Notes under the pieces: model-generated
Database searches by the model: none
What the model was told of the DNA's origin: nothing
The model's input: only the letters and a program-made list of their open reading frames with translations
Part shown: piece by piece, positions 32,800 to 40,608 of the stretch
How the letters are laid out: each line of letters opens with the position of its first letter
How positions within the stretch are numbered: the first letter of the stretch is position 1
Made by a program: the position numbers and the translations under genes
From: an uncultured Paracoccaceae bacterium
Lineage (GTDB): Bacteria > Pseudomonadota > Alphaproteobacteria > Rhodobacterales > Rhodobacteraceae
Assembly (NCBI GenBank): GCA_943787785.1
Contig: CALSNT010000019.1
Coordinates: 1-40,608, forward strand
Length of the DNA: 40,608 nt
Direction: 5' to 3'

Positions 32800-33831
32800 A
32801 TGAAAGCTGTCGTTATCCACGCCGCCCACGACCTGCGTATCGAAGATCGTGAACCGCAAGCACTGGGCGAGGGTCAATTGCGCGTCGCCATCGAGGCTGG
32901 CGGCATCTGTGGATCAGACTTGCACTATTATCACGATGGCGGCTTCGGAGCGATCCGCCTGCGTGAGCCGATGATACTGGGCCACGAGATTGCCGGTCGA
33001 ATCGTCGAGGGCACGGCCGAGGGGTTGGCGGTTGGCGACCGGGTGGCTGTGTCACCGAGTCGGCCTTGCTTTGACTGCACATATTGCCAGCAGAATATGC
33101 ACAATCATTGTCTGAACATGCGGTTCTACGGCAGCGCCATGCCGATGCCTCACATTCAGGGAGCGTTCCGTGAAGAACTTAACGTCGATGCCGCGCAATG
33201 CTTTGCGGTCGGCCAGAATGTGTCGGCGGGCGAAGCCGCGATGGCGGAACCGCTGGCCGTTGTTCAGCACGCACTGGTTCGCGCGGGCGCGCTGGACGGC
33301 AGGCGCATTCTGGTCACAGGGTGTGGTCCGATCGGAGCTTTGTGCGTGTTATCGGCGCGGGCTGCGGGCGCGGCAGAAGTCGTTGTAACCGATATCTTGG
33401 ACCCAGTGCTTGCATTGGCCAGACAGATCGGTGCGGACCGCGCCGTGAATGTTGCGGCTGAACCGGATTGGACCAGAAAATATTCTGCGAACAAAGGCCA
33501 CTTCGACGTGATGTTCGAGGCTTCTGGAAATCAGGCCGCGCTGCGCTCGGGGCTGGACGTTTTGCGTCCTCGCGCCACTCTGGTTCAGTTGGGATTGGGC
33601 GGAGATATCAGCATTCCGCAAAACCTGATTGTCTCCAAGGAAATCGACATCAAAGGCGCATTTCGATTCCACGAAGAATTCGGCACTTCGGTGGACCTGA
33701 TAAATTCCGGCACTCTCGACCTGGCGCCCCTGATCACCGATAGTTTCCCGGTCGATCAGGCAGTATCCGCCTTCGATCTGGCAAGTGACCGTTCGGGGGC
33801 TATGAAAGTGCAACTGCAATTTTCGAATTAA
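32800..33831 (+). CDS. L-idonate 5-dehydrogenase-like zinc alcohol dehydrogenase
   Basis: 343 residues, medium-chain zinc dehydrogenase. Catalytic zinc ligands are in CGSDLHYYHDGG and GHE (ILGHEIAG). The structural zinc site is the four-cysteine segment CFDCTYCQQNMHNHC. The Rossmann motif is VTGCGPIGALCV. The HYYHDGG block is characteristic of L-idonate 5-dehydrogenases. It would oxidise L-idonate or a similar aldonate at C5. The open frame starts with a GTG at 32791, but MKAVVIHAAHD at 32800 is the family start. It leads a rightward operon of three genes. Confidence 0.87.
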   Translation: MKAVVIHAAHDLRIEDREPQALGEGQLRVAIEAGGICGSDLHYYHDGGFGAIRLREPMILGHEIAGRIVEGTAEGLAVGDRVAVSPSRPCFDCTYCQQNMHNHCLNMRFYGSAMPMPHIQGAFREELNVDAAQCFAVGQNVSAGEAAMAEPLAVVQHALVRAGALDGRRILVTGCGPIGALCVLSARAAGAAEVVVTDILDPVLALARQIGADRAVNVAAEPDWTRKYSANKGHFDVMFEASGNQAALRSGLDVLRPRATLVQLGLGGDISIPQNLIVSKEIDIKGAFRFHEEFGTSVDLINSGTLDLAPLITDSFPVDQAVSAFDLASDRSGAMKVQLQFSN

Positions 33832-33846
33832 ACGCGAGGCAGAAGA

Positions 33847-34809
33847 ATGGTGGACGAAAAACCTGGATTGTTACTAATCGGTGACGCGACCGAACGGATG
33901 CGCGCACGGTTCTCATCCGAATTCACTGTGCATGATTCTGCCGCATCAAGCGTGGATCAAATATTGGCATCGCACGCGGACCGTATCATTGCTGTAGCCA
34001 CGAATGGTCACGATGGCATCAAGCCGCAAATCATGGCGGCTTTGCCAAATCTGAAAATTATTTCCTGCTATGGAGTCGGTTACGATGCCATCGACGCCAA
34101 TACAGCAGCGAAACGCGGCATCATCGTGACTCACACGCCGAATGTTTTGAACGACGAAGTGGCCAATACCGCCATTCTTTTGTTGCTGGGTGTTGCGCGG
34201 GACTTCGTGGCTAACGACGCCTACGTGCGGGCCGGGCGCTGGTCGACCGACGGCAACGCACCGCTTAGCCGATCAATTCATGGTATGACGGTCGGAATTC
34301 TGGGATTGGGCAGGATTGGGGAAACGATTGCCGAAAAGCTGAAGGCGTTCGGCTGCAAAGTCGTTTATCATTCCCGCAATAGAAAGCCGGTCGACCTTAC
34401 CTATTATTCTGATCTGAAAGAAATGGCGCAGGCGTCGGATGCGCTGATTTGCATCACACCCGGCGGGGCTGCGACCCGGCATCTTGTGAACGAGGAGATA
34501 CTAGACGCGCTTGGGCCAACCGGCATCCTGGTCAACGTCGCGCGCGGTTCCGTTGTCGATGAAGCGGCGCTGGTCGAGGCGTTGAACTCAGGCCGGATCG
34601 GCGGCGCCGGCCTTGATGTCTTCGAAGCGGAACCGGTTGTTCCTAAGGCACTTTTCGGAATGCCAAACGTTATTTTGCAGCCCCATGTCGGAAGTGCGAC
34701 GGTCGAGACCCGGCGCGCGATGGGCGATCTGACCTGTGACAACCTTAGCCAGTTCCTTGTTGATGGTACTGTGCTGACCCCGGTGCCGGAATGTTCCGAT
34801 CTGGTATGA
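33847..34809 (+). CDS. D-isomer-specific 2-hydroxyacid dehydrogenase
   Basis: 320 residues. The NAD motif is [15 protein letters not shown]. The catalytic Arg is in [11 protein letters not shown], the Glu in GLDVFEAEP and the His in LQPHVGSAT. It resembles glyoxylate/hydroxypyruvate reductases and would interconvert a 2-keto acid and the D-2-hydroxy acid. GAGG lies about nine bases before the ATG, 15 bases after the idonate dehydrogenase-like gene. Its stop overlaps the next start (ATGA). The substrate is probably a keto-aldonate or a C2-C3 product of the pathway. Confidence 0.9.
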   Translation: MVDEKPGLLLIGDATERMRARFSSEFTVHDSAASSVDQILASHADRIIAVATNGHDGIKPQIMAALPNLKIISCYGVGYDAIDANTAAKRGIIVTHTPNVLNDEVANTAILLLLGVARDFVANDAYVRAGRWSTDGNAPLSRSIHGMTVGILGLGRIGETIAEKLKAFGCKVVYHSRNRKPVDLTYYSDLKEMAQASDALICITPGGAATRHLVNEEILDALGPTGILVNVARGSVVDEAALVEALNSGRIGGAGLDVFEAEPVVPKALFGMPNVILQPHVGSATVETRRAMGDLTCDNLSQFLVDGTVLTPVPECSDLV

Positions 34810-35900
34810 GTGAGATTGCACAAGTTTCCACGCAGTTATTCAACATTCCATTGGACGACGTTCTGGTGGATGCCAAACACGGTGACCACACGCATTTCCA
34901 GCTTGTCACAGTCACCATCGAGACAACCGACGGATTGTCCGGCACAGGATATACATATACGGGTGGCAAAGGCGGGCATGCCATCAAGGCAATGATCGAC
35001 AATGATCTTGCGGCGTTTCTAATTGGGAAATCTGCGGCAACAGTGGAATCGCTGTACGAGGCGATGCAGTGGCATGTCCATTATGTCGCGCGTGGCGGAA
35101 TTGCCAGTTTTGCCATTTCGGCGGTCGACATCGCGCTGTGGGACATTCGCGGTAAATCGACGGCGCAGCCATTATGGCAATTGGCCGGAGGTTATTCTGA
35201 CAAATGTCGTGCCTATGCCGGCGGAATTGATCTGAACTTTCCACTCCCGAAATTGCTCGATTCAGTTCGCGGGTATTTGGAACGCGGCTTCAACGGCGTC
35301 AAAATTAAAATCGGCCAACCGACATTGGCCGAAGACGTTGAGAGAATTGCGGCAGTGCGTGAGTTGATTGGCCCGGACGTAGCGTTCATGGTCGACGCAA
35401 ATTACTCGATGACCCGCGAACAGGCCATCGAGGCCGCACAAGCATTCGCACCATTCGACTTGCTGTGGTTCGAAGAGCCGATCATCCCCGACGACTACGC
35501 GGGTTTCGGCGAAATCGCCGAGGCGACCGGTATGCCACTGGCGATGGGTGAGAACCTGCATACAATTCACGAATTTAAATATGCCGTGGCACAGTCGAAA
35601 CTCAGTTATCTGCAACCCGATGCCTCGAATTGTGGTGGTGTGACCGGCTGGCTGCAGGTTGCCGAGTTGACGCGCGACACGGGTATTCCGATCTGCAGCC
35701 ACGGCATGCAGGAGCTGCATGTCAGCTTGGTGGCCAGCCAGCCGCATGCCGGTTGGATCGAAGTGCACTCATTCCCGATTGACCGCTACACAACGCGACC
35801 GCTGGTGGTCAAAGACCATCTGGCGATAGCACCGATGGACCACGGGACCGGCGTGACGTTCGACTGGAAAAAACTTGGGCCATACAAAGTGCACCAATAG
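34806..35900 (+). CDS. Enolase-superfamily sugar-acid dehydratase/racemase (mandelate racemase subgroup)
   Basis: 364 residues. The N-terminal capping domain is followed by the TIM barrel. The KxK catalytic motif is in NGVKIKIGQ. Metal ligands are Asp in MVDANYS, Glu in WFEEPI and Glu in AMGENL. The general-acid region is QPDASNCGG, with the His in [10 protein letters not shown]. The KxK plus Asp-His dyad marks the mandelate-racemase subgroup, which dehydrates or epimerises acid sugars (galactarate, talarate, fuconate and others). The specific substrate cannot be read. The ATG at 34806 overlaps the previous stop and replaces the longer frame from 34791. Confidence 0.9.
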   Translation: MSEIAQVSTQLFNIPLDDVLVDAKHGDHTHFQLVTVTIETTDGLSGTGYTYTGGKGGHAIKAMIDNDLAAFLIGKSAATVESLYEAMQWHVHYVARGGIASFAISAVDIALWDIRGKSTAQPLWQLAGGYSDKCRAYAGGIDLNFPLPKLLDSVRGYLERGFNGVKIKIGQPTLAEDVERIAAVRELIGPDVAFMVDANYSMTREQAIEAAQAFAPFDLLWFEEPIIPDDYAGFGEIAEATGMPLAMGENLHTIHEFKYAVAQSKLSYLQPDASNCGGVTGWLQVAELTRDTGIPICSHGMQELHVSLVASQPHAGWIEVHSFPIDRYTTRPLVVKDHLAIAPMDHGTGVTFDWKKLGPYKVHQ

Positions 35901-35974
35901 CCCGCTGGCATCGGATCGGATTAGGTATTGCTCGTGACGGCGGAGAGCTCGCCGCTCCCTATTCGAGGGGCACA

Positions 35975-36099
35975 GTGACCTTTGATGCAGCCTCGCGCGC
36001 GTACACAAAGACTTGCTGTCCACGTGGCGCAACAGGAAACCGGCAGAGGCCTGGCTAGGGACCATCGAAAACTATGCAGCTCCCATGTTCGTCAATTCG
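35975..36099 (+). pseudogene. Decayed P4-type integrase fragment
   Basis: Translation of 36001-36099 gives VHKDLLSTWRNRK, then PAEAWLGTIENYAAPMF, clearly related to RRVHQNLLPTWRNKKHAETW of the intact integrase at 19109-20302. Just upstream (35975-36000) the text VTFDAASRA continues the same similarity in another frame, so there is a one-base shift as well. Nothing before or after it resembles the rest of an integrase. It marks a second, old island edge next to the sugar-acid cluster. Confidence 0.8.
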
Positions 36100-36467
36100 A
36101 TGTTGGGACGGCAGACGTTCCGTCCGTGCTTTCAGCGATACCAAGCACGGAAAATGCAATGTGACGCTCGATAGCGCCTTAGCGGAGCTTCTGGCTCCGG
36201 GTGCAAACGACAACACCCGCAACAGCAATGTTACGGGTGGTACGTTCTTGTTGGTTGCGGGAGCTCGCAACCCACGATGTCGCATCATGGTGAGCAAAGG
36301 GCGCAATTTGAACTGAGGCAAGCCCTGCGCGCCGAGATTATCACGCTGAAAACTTGTAAGGCTAACCAACCCATATTCGTCTAAATAGGAAATTACTTTC
36401 TGGAAACCCAACAAACGAGGCGAGCAGGCCAGCGCAGGTTCGTCATCTACAAGAGAGCGTGGCTCGA
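36100..36467. other. Stretch without a recognised gene
   Basis: No convincing gene is seen. A minus-strand frame (36055-36495) overlaps both the integrase remnant and the end of the helicase gene and has no family features. The only structured element is a perfect 7-bp hairpin, GGTTGCG-GGAGCT-CGCAACC, at 36253-36272. It is followed by CCACGATGTC, so it lacks the T-run of a terminator. Confidence 0.4.
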
Positions 36468-38657
36468 TCATGCGGCACCACCTCCAACCAGCCATTCGTC
36501 CAGCTTGGACCAGCGTCTTCGTCCTGACACGTTCTTCACGGCGATGGCCACCGCCTTGCGCTGACCGATAATAACAACCAGGCGCTTGCCACGCGTAATT
36601 CCAGTATAAAGCAGGTTGCGCTGAAGCATGGCATAATGCTGCGTCAGGACCGGGATGACGACGGCGGGGTACTCCGATCCCTGGCTTTTGTGAATCGTCG
36701 CAGCGTAGGCCAGCACCAGCGTATCGAGTTCTCCGAACAGATAGGTCACTGTCCGGCCGTCGAAACTGGCGGTCAACTCTCCCTCATTGAGGTCGATACC
36801 ATCAACGTAGCCGATGTCTCCGTTGTAGACCTCTTTGTCATAGTCGTTCTCGATCTGCATGACCTTGTCGCCAGGCGCGAAGGTCGACCCAAATCGTTCC
36901 ACCTTGTTGTCCCCGGAAGGATTCAGCTTGGCCTGAAGTTCGATATTGAGCGAACGGGCGCCGACACCGCCGCGGTTCATTGGGCAAAGAACCTGGATGT
37001 CCCGAATGGGGTCAAGACCGAAGCGTTTCGGGATCCTGGTCTTGACCATGTCGAGAATGCGCGTCACGGCTTGATCCGGATCTGCCGCGGGAACAAAATA
37101 GAAATCGCTCTCGCCGCCGGGCTTGCCGAGATCCGGTATCTGTCCTTGATTAATCCGATGCGCGCTTGTGATAATCTTACTCCGGGCAGCCTGTCGAAAC
37201 ACTTCCGTCAGTCGCACAACAGGAATTGCTTCAGACCCGATGACATCAGCAAGTACCTGCCCGGGTCCAACCGAGGGTAACTGGTCGATATCTCCGACGA
37301 TAAGGAGAGCCGCATGGTCCGGGACGGCCTTGAGAAGCGCGTGCATGAGGGAAACATCGACCATCGAGCTTTCATCAACGACCAGAAGATCGCACTCGAG
37401 CGGGGATTCTTCGTTTCGCTTGAAGCCGAACGACTTTGGGTCGATTTCCAGCAAACGATGGATGGTTTTCGCCTCCATGCCGGTTGCCTCTTTCATCCGC
37501 TTGGCAGCGCGCCCTGTAGGGGCGCACAGAAGCAGCTTGACGGCTTTTGCCGCCAGGATCTGCAGTATTGAGTTGACGATGGTGGTTTTGCCAACGCCAG
37601 GTCCACCAGTGATCACCATGACCTTAGAGTGAAGCGCGAGACGAATGGCCTCAGCTTGGGTCTCAGCAAGTGTCAGTCCAGTCTTCTTCTCGATCCATGG
37701 GATTGCCTTTTCGGCATCAATGTCGGGCCATGGAAGCGGACCTGCGTTCAGATGCTGGAACCGGTCGGCGACACCTTTCTCCGCGTGATAAAGTCCGCTT
37801 AGGAAGACGCAGGGTATATCGCCGACGGTGTCAGCGGTGACCGTGCCTTCAGACAATTCCAATTCGATGGCCCTATGGATCAGGTCGTCAGGGACCTCGA
37901 GCAGCTTGATAGCCAGAGGTATCAGCTCTTTCCGCGGCAGGCCGCAATGCCCATTTCCCATGGCCTCATTGAGGGCATAGGAAATCCCGGCACGCACACG
38001 GATCATGGCGGTTTTTTCGATCCCGAGTGTCTCGGCGATCTGGTCCGCCGTTCGGAACCCGATGCCGCGAATGTCTTGCGCCAAGCGATAAGGGTTCTCA
38101 CTCATCACCTGCACAGCATCTACGCCATAGGTCTTGAAGATACGGACCGCCCGGGCGGTTCCGACCGTATGGCTGTGGAGAAACACCATGATCTCGCGGA
38201 TGACTTTCTGATCGGCCCATGCGGAGGTGATCTTGTCGGCCCTCTTTGGCCCAATGCCCTCAACCTCCCGCAATCGCGCGGGCTCGGCCTCGATCAAGTC
38301 GAACACATCCTTGCCAAACATCTTGACCATCCGTTTGGCATAGACCGGCCCGATGCCCCGGATCATACCGGAGCCCAGATATTTCTCGATGCCATCAAGC
38401 GACGTCGGCGCAGAGGTCTTCAAAAATCGGGTCCGGAACTGCAGCCCATGGGTGCGGTCATTGACCCAGTCCCCAGACGCCGTGACCCATTCGCCCGCAG
38501 AAATCATAGCCGCATGTCCGATTGTCGTGACAAGTTCCCTGTGGCCACGTGCCTTCAAGCGCAAGACGCAAAAGCCGCTTTCAAGGCTATGAAAGGTCAC
38601 GCGTTCAACCAGACCGGCGAGAACTTCCTGCTCTGAATTTTCCACCGGACGCTTCAT
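36468..38657 (-). CDS. RecD2-like SF1B DNA helicase
   Basis: 729 residues, the length and order of RecD2-type 5'-3' helicases that act without RecBC. The N-terminal OB-like region is followed by helix-hairpin-helix repeats (MIRGIGPVYAKRM near 98-110, VEGIGPKRADKI near 132-143, IRGIGFRTADQI near 197-207). Walker A is TGGPGVGKTT (350-359) and Walker B is DLLVVDESSM. Later come GDIDQLPSVGPG, EVFRQAARS, and the C-terminal motifs IHKSQGSEYPAVV and LLYTGITRGKRLVVI. All helicase motifs are intact. It is transcribed away from the exonuclease gene. It is probably involved in DNA repair or in processing of mobile DNA. Confidence 0.93.
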   Translation of the reverse strand: MKRPVENSEQEVLAGLVERVTFHSLESGFCVLRLKARGHRELVTTIGHAAMISAGEWVTASGDWVNDRTHGLQFRTRFLKTSAPTSLDGIEKYLGSGMIRGIGPVYAKRMVKMFGKDVFDLIEAEPARLREVEGIGPKRADKITSAWADQKVIREIMVFLHSHTVGTARAVRIFKTYGVDAVQVMSENPYRLAQDIRGIGFRTADQIAETLGIEKTAMIRVRAGISYALNEAMGNGHCGLPRKELIPLAIKLLEVPDDLIHRAIELELSEGTVTADTVGDIPCVFLSGLYHAEKGVADRFQHLNAGPLPWPDIDAEKAIPWIEKKTGLTLAETQAEAIRLALHSKVMVITGGPGVGKTTIVNSILQILAAKAVKLLLCAPTGRAAKRMKEATGMEAKTIHRLLEIDPKSFGFKRNEESPLECDLLVVDESSMVDVSLMHALLKAVPDHAALLIVGDIDQLPSVGPGQVLADVIGSEAIPVVRLTEVFRQAARSKIITSAHRINQGQIPDLGKPGGESDFYFVPAADPDQAVTRILDMVKTRIPKRFGLDPIRDIQVLCPMNRGGVGARSLNIELQAKLNPSGDNKVERFGSTFAPGDKVMQIENDYDKEVYNGDIGYVDGIDLNEGELTASFDGRTVTYLFGELDTLVLAYAATIHKSQGSEYPAVVIPVLTQHYAMLQRNLLYTGITRGKRLVVIIGQRKAVAIAVKNVSGRRRWSKLDEWLVGGGAA

Positions 38658-38981
38658 TCAATTCCATTTGGGTCGGGATGTCTGTCTGAGGCTGCGCCCA
38701 CCGACAACAAATCTCTGATCGGAAACGGCATGTGACAACTGCGGCCCCAACACGTCCGTTTAACAATATGCATGTTTTCGTGCGATAATGCCAAGCACGC
38801 CACTACGGGGCTCCTAAACTTCGCTATCCCGTCGTGGGACGAGGTTCTGATTATGATTATTCACAACGGCAAACGGCCGTCTAAAGGTTCACAGACCCAA
38901 GTGGCTGATAGGCTGGGTTTGAGGCCTTGAGGTAGCCGAAGCCGGGGGTCTTAGCCACACACCCTCAAGACGGAGATCTTG
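38658..38981. other. Divergent intergenic region between RecD2-like and ExoI-like genes
   Basis: 324 bases without a gene. It should hold both divergent promoters. An inverted CTTGAGG..CCTCAAG pair lies just upstream of the exonuclease start (about 38927-38970). No standard operator was recognised. Confidence 0.45.
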
Positions 38982-40364
38982 ATGACATTTGCGTTTTATG
39001 ACTTTGAAACAACGGGCACGAACCCTGCTTTCGACCAGCCCCTGCAGTTTGCCGCAATCCTGACAGACGATGACTTTCTCGAGATCGACCGGATCAACAT
39101 TCGGTGCCGTCTTGCCCCGCATATACTTCCCGCTCCGATGGCAATGGCCATTACGAATGTGACACCGTCAATGCTGATGGACCGCTCACTTCCGAGCTGG
39201 TTCGAGTTCGCTGAAATCCTTCGACATCGAATCGATAAGTGGTCGCCTGCGTGTTGGACCGGCTACAACTCGATCCGCTTTGATGAGGAAGTACTGCGCC
39301 AGACATTTTACCAAAATTTGCAGCCAGAGATTTTTTTGACTCAAACGAATGGTAACCAGAGGATGGACATGCTGCGCGCCGTCCAGTCTGTCCGAATGCT
39401 CGCGCAAGATACACTGACCTGGCCTGAGATAGCGGGCAAACCAACCTACAAGCTTGACCAACTGGCGCCTGCAAATGGTTTCTCAGACCACAAGGCGCAT
39501 GATGCCCTTGGCGACGTTCTCGCCACAATCCACCTTGCGCGGCGCATCCAAAATCGTGCGCCCGAACTCTGGTCAGCGCTCCTTTCCAACCGGAACAAAG
39601 CCGACGTCATCTCCCGCTTGAGCTCCGGCCGACCAATGGTTCTGATCGAGAACCATTTCGGGCGCCTGAAAGTCCGAAAGGGATCCTATTGTGGCGTTCA
39701 GGACAATTACATGAGCGCCGCGGCTTTTTTTGATCTCGAGGCGAGTGATCCAAGTGATCTTGTGGAAGCTGATGATGATACGATTTTTGCGGCCCTAAGC
39801 GGTGAACGGCGGCGCATCGTAGCTGTTGCCACGAACCGCGATCCATCTCTCTTCGATCTTCCAGATCCTCCGACGGAGATCGTTCATCGCGCTGAAATCA
39901 TTGCCAGCCGTCCGGACTTTCATCGCCGCGTAGGTGCTGCTTTGGCGAGGAGGTACCAAGACCGTCAGGAGCCTGCGGACGTAGAGAAGCTCATCTATTC
40001 GGGCTTCTATACGTCGGCCGACAAGGCTCTGCTCACGCAGTTTCAGGTGGCGAAGCCGCCTGATCGAAAAGAGCTGCTGAACGAGATAGCAGATGAGCGC
40101 CTCAGGAAGTTGGGGCATCGAATTTTATTGAATGAGACGCCGAATCTGTTTGCAGACGAACACCTTAGCAAGGCTGCGGTTGCCCTCGCTGAAAGGTGGA
40201 CATCTGAGCTGGACCGAAATGGCTGGAATACAGACGAGCAGGTTCGTAATGACCTGCTCAAGGTGAAGGAAATGGGTCTGGCGACAGAAGCGCAGATCGA
40301 GGAAATCCGAACGTTCGTCAGCGCGCGAATATCGAGCGCAGCTGCAGGCAAGATGCCCACATAG
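38982..40364 (+). CDS. ExoI/SbcB-like DEDDh 3'-5' exonuclease
   Basis: 460 residues, close in length to E. coli ExoI (475). The exonuclease core has Asp and Glu in FYDFETTGT (residues 7 and 9), the second Asp in GYNSIRFDEEVLR (near 101), and His-Asp in DHKAHDALGDVLAT (170-183), giving the DEDDh set. The remainder matches the ExoI accessory region (IENHFGRLKVRKG; FEDLIYSGFY-like YSGFYTSADK). ExoI degrades single-stranded DNA from 3' ends. The ATG at 38982 has GGAG upstream; the TTG at 38979 is not needed. It is divergent from a RecD2-like helicase. Confidence 0.88.
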   Translation: MTFAFYDFETTGTNPAFDQPLQFAAILTDDDFLEIDRINIRCRLAPHILPAPMAMAITNVTPSMLMDRSLPSWFEFAEILRHRIDKWSPACWTGYNSIRFDEEVLRQTFYQNLQPEIFLTQTNGNQRMDMLRAVQSVRMLAQDTLTWPEIAGKPTYKLDQLAPANGFSDHKAHDALGDVLATIHLARRIQNRAPELWSALLSNRNKADVISRLSSGRPMVLIENHFGRLKVRKGSYCGVQDNYMSAAAFFDLEASDPSDLVEADDDTIFAALSGERRRIVAVATNRDPSLFDLPDPPTEIVHRAEIIASRPDFHRRVGAALARRYQDRQEPADVEKLIYSGFYTSADKALLTQFQVAKPPDRKELLNEIADERLRKLGHRILLNETPNLFADEHLSKAAVALAERWTSELDRNGWNTDEQVRNDLLKVKEMGLATEAQIEEIRTFVSARISSAAAGKMPT

Positions 40365-40369
40365 GGGTG

Positions 40370-40522
40370 TGTCAGGAAAGCTGGCTGCTCTTTCTGCCCC
40401 CCTACAGCCCGGACTTGAACCCAATTGAAATGGCCTATTCCAAACTCAAAGCGCACTTGCGCGGGCTCAAGGTCCGAAATTTCGACGCACTCTTCAAGGC
40501 AGCCAGTTACGTTGCAGATTAG
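40370..40522 (+). pseudogene. IS630-family transposase C-terminal remnant
   Basis: Fifty codons ending in a stop, reading ESWLLFLPPYSPDLNPIEMA, then KLKAHLRGLKVRNFDALF. The PPYSPDLNPIE block with its catalytic Glu is the third DDE residue region of IS630 transposases. No start or earlier domains are present, because the piece begins five bases after the exonuclease stop. It is a truncated insertion remnant. Confidence 0.85.
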
Positions 40523-40608
40523 GCTCTGGACCTATAAACGGCGCGGTCTCAACGGCAGCTTTGACCCAGAGCAGACACTGGCGAAAAATGTGGCTATGAC
40601 CGAGTTGC

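Noticed and set aside
36253-36272. tRNA fragment or terminator at the GGTTGCG/CGCAACC hairpin
   Set aside because: No T-run follows, and the surrounding bases do not form tRNA arms.
36055-36495. Minus-strand protein of 146 residues
   Set aside because: It covers the integrase remnant antisense and overlaps the end of the helicase gene; composition looks random.
1-40608. CRISPR array
   Set aside because: No regularly spaced identical repeats with unique spacers were seen; the repeat arrays found are short and clustered at single sites.

Overview
The window looks like a piece of an alphaproteobacterial genome, most likely Rhodobacterales (Roseobacter-type). Reasons: the gene content is rich in TRAP transport and sugar-acid catabolism, the GC content is moderately high, a P4-type integrase and IS91/IS21/IS256/IS3 elements occur together, and the protein sequences have that flavour. 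This is an inference from gene content, not from a marker gene. No rRNA, complete tRNA or CRISPR array was seen.

Layout. (1) 131-2470: a large MscS-type mechanosensitive channel. (2) 2471-10763: a mobile-element graveyard. It holds an IS91-type unit whose integrase is frameshifted, a scar joining HflK and HflC fragments, two fragments of what looks like one phage-type helicase family, a small Cys/His-rich gene cut in two by an IS256 element with clean 8-bp target duplications, and a complete IS21 element (istAB). (3) 10780-12733 (minus) and 20802-23707 (plus): two halves of a surface-polysaccharide locus. They encode a UDP-xylose synthase-like decarboxylase, a GT90/CAP10 glycosyltransferase, a GT4 glycosyltransferase, an ELM1-family protein and a sulfotransferase. 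(4) Between them, 12836-20473: an integrative element read leftwards from a P4-type integrase. It carries an AlpA-like regulator, a frameshifted Toprim-like gene, a RepA-like AAA ATPase, a DUF5681 protein, several small unknown genes and an IS3 insertion. A 32-codon peptide gene that resembles a RiPP precursor lies just outside the IS3 end. The right end of the element abuts what looks like the last 10 bases of a tRNA or tmRNA gene plus its terminator, without the rest of the gene.

(5) 23714-35900: a sugar-acid uptake and catabolism cluster around a GntR/FCD regulator. Leftward operon: TRAP binding protein, small and large permeases, phytanoyl-CoA dioxygenase-type oxygenase, beta-hydroxyacid dehydrogenase and EamA exporter. 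The other genes are a DenD-like dehydrogenase, a gluconate-5-dehydrogenase-like SDR, an L-idonate-5-dehydrogenase-like enzyme, a D-2-hydroxyacid dehydrogenase and an enolase-superfamily dehydratase/racemase. The likely logic is uptake of an aldonate or related acid, redox epimerisation through keto-acids, and dehydration. (6) 35975-40522: a decayed second P4-type integrase, a RecD2-like helicase, a divergent ExoI/SbcB-like exonuclease and an IS630 transposase tail.

The most interesting items are the reconstructable gene interrupted by IS256, the orphan RiPP-like peptide next to G-rich iteron-like repeats in the integrative element, the integrase-proximal repeat arrays and orphan tRNA-end junction, and the sugar-acid cluster, whose enzyme combination does not match one standard pathway.
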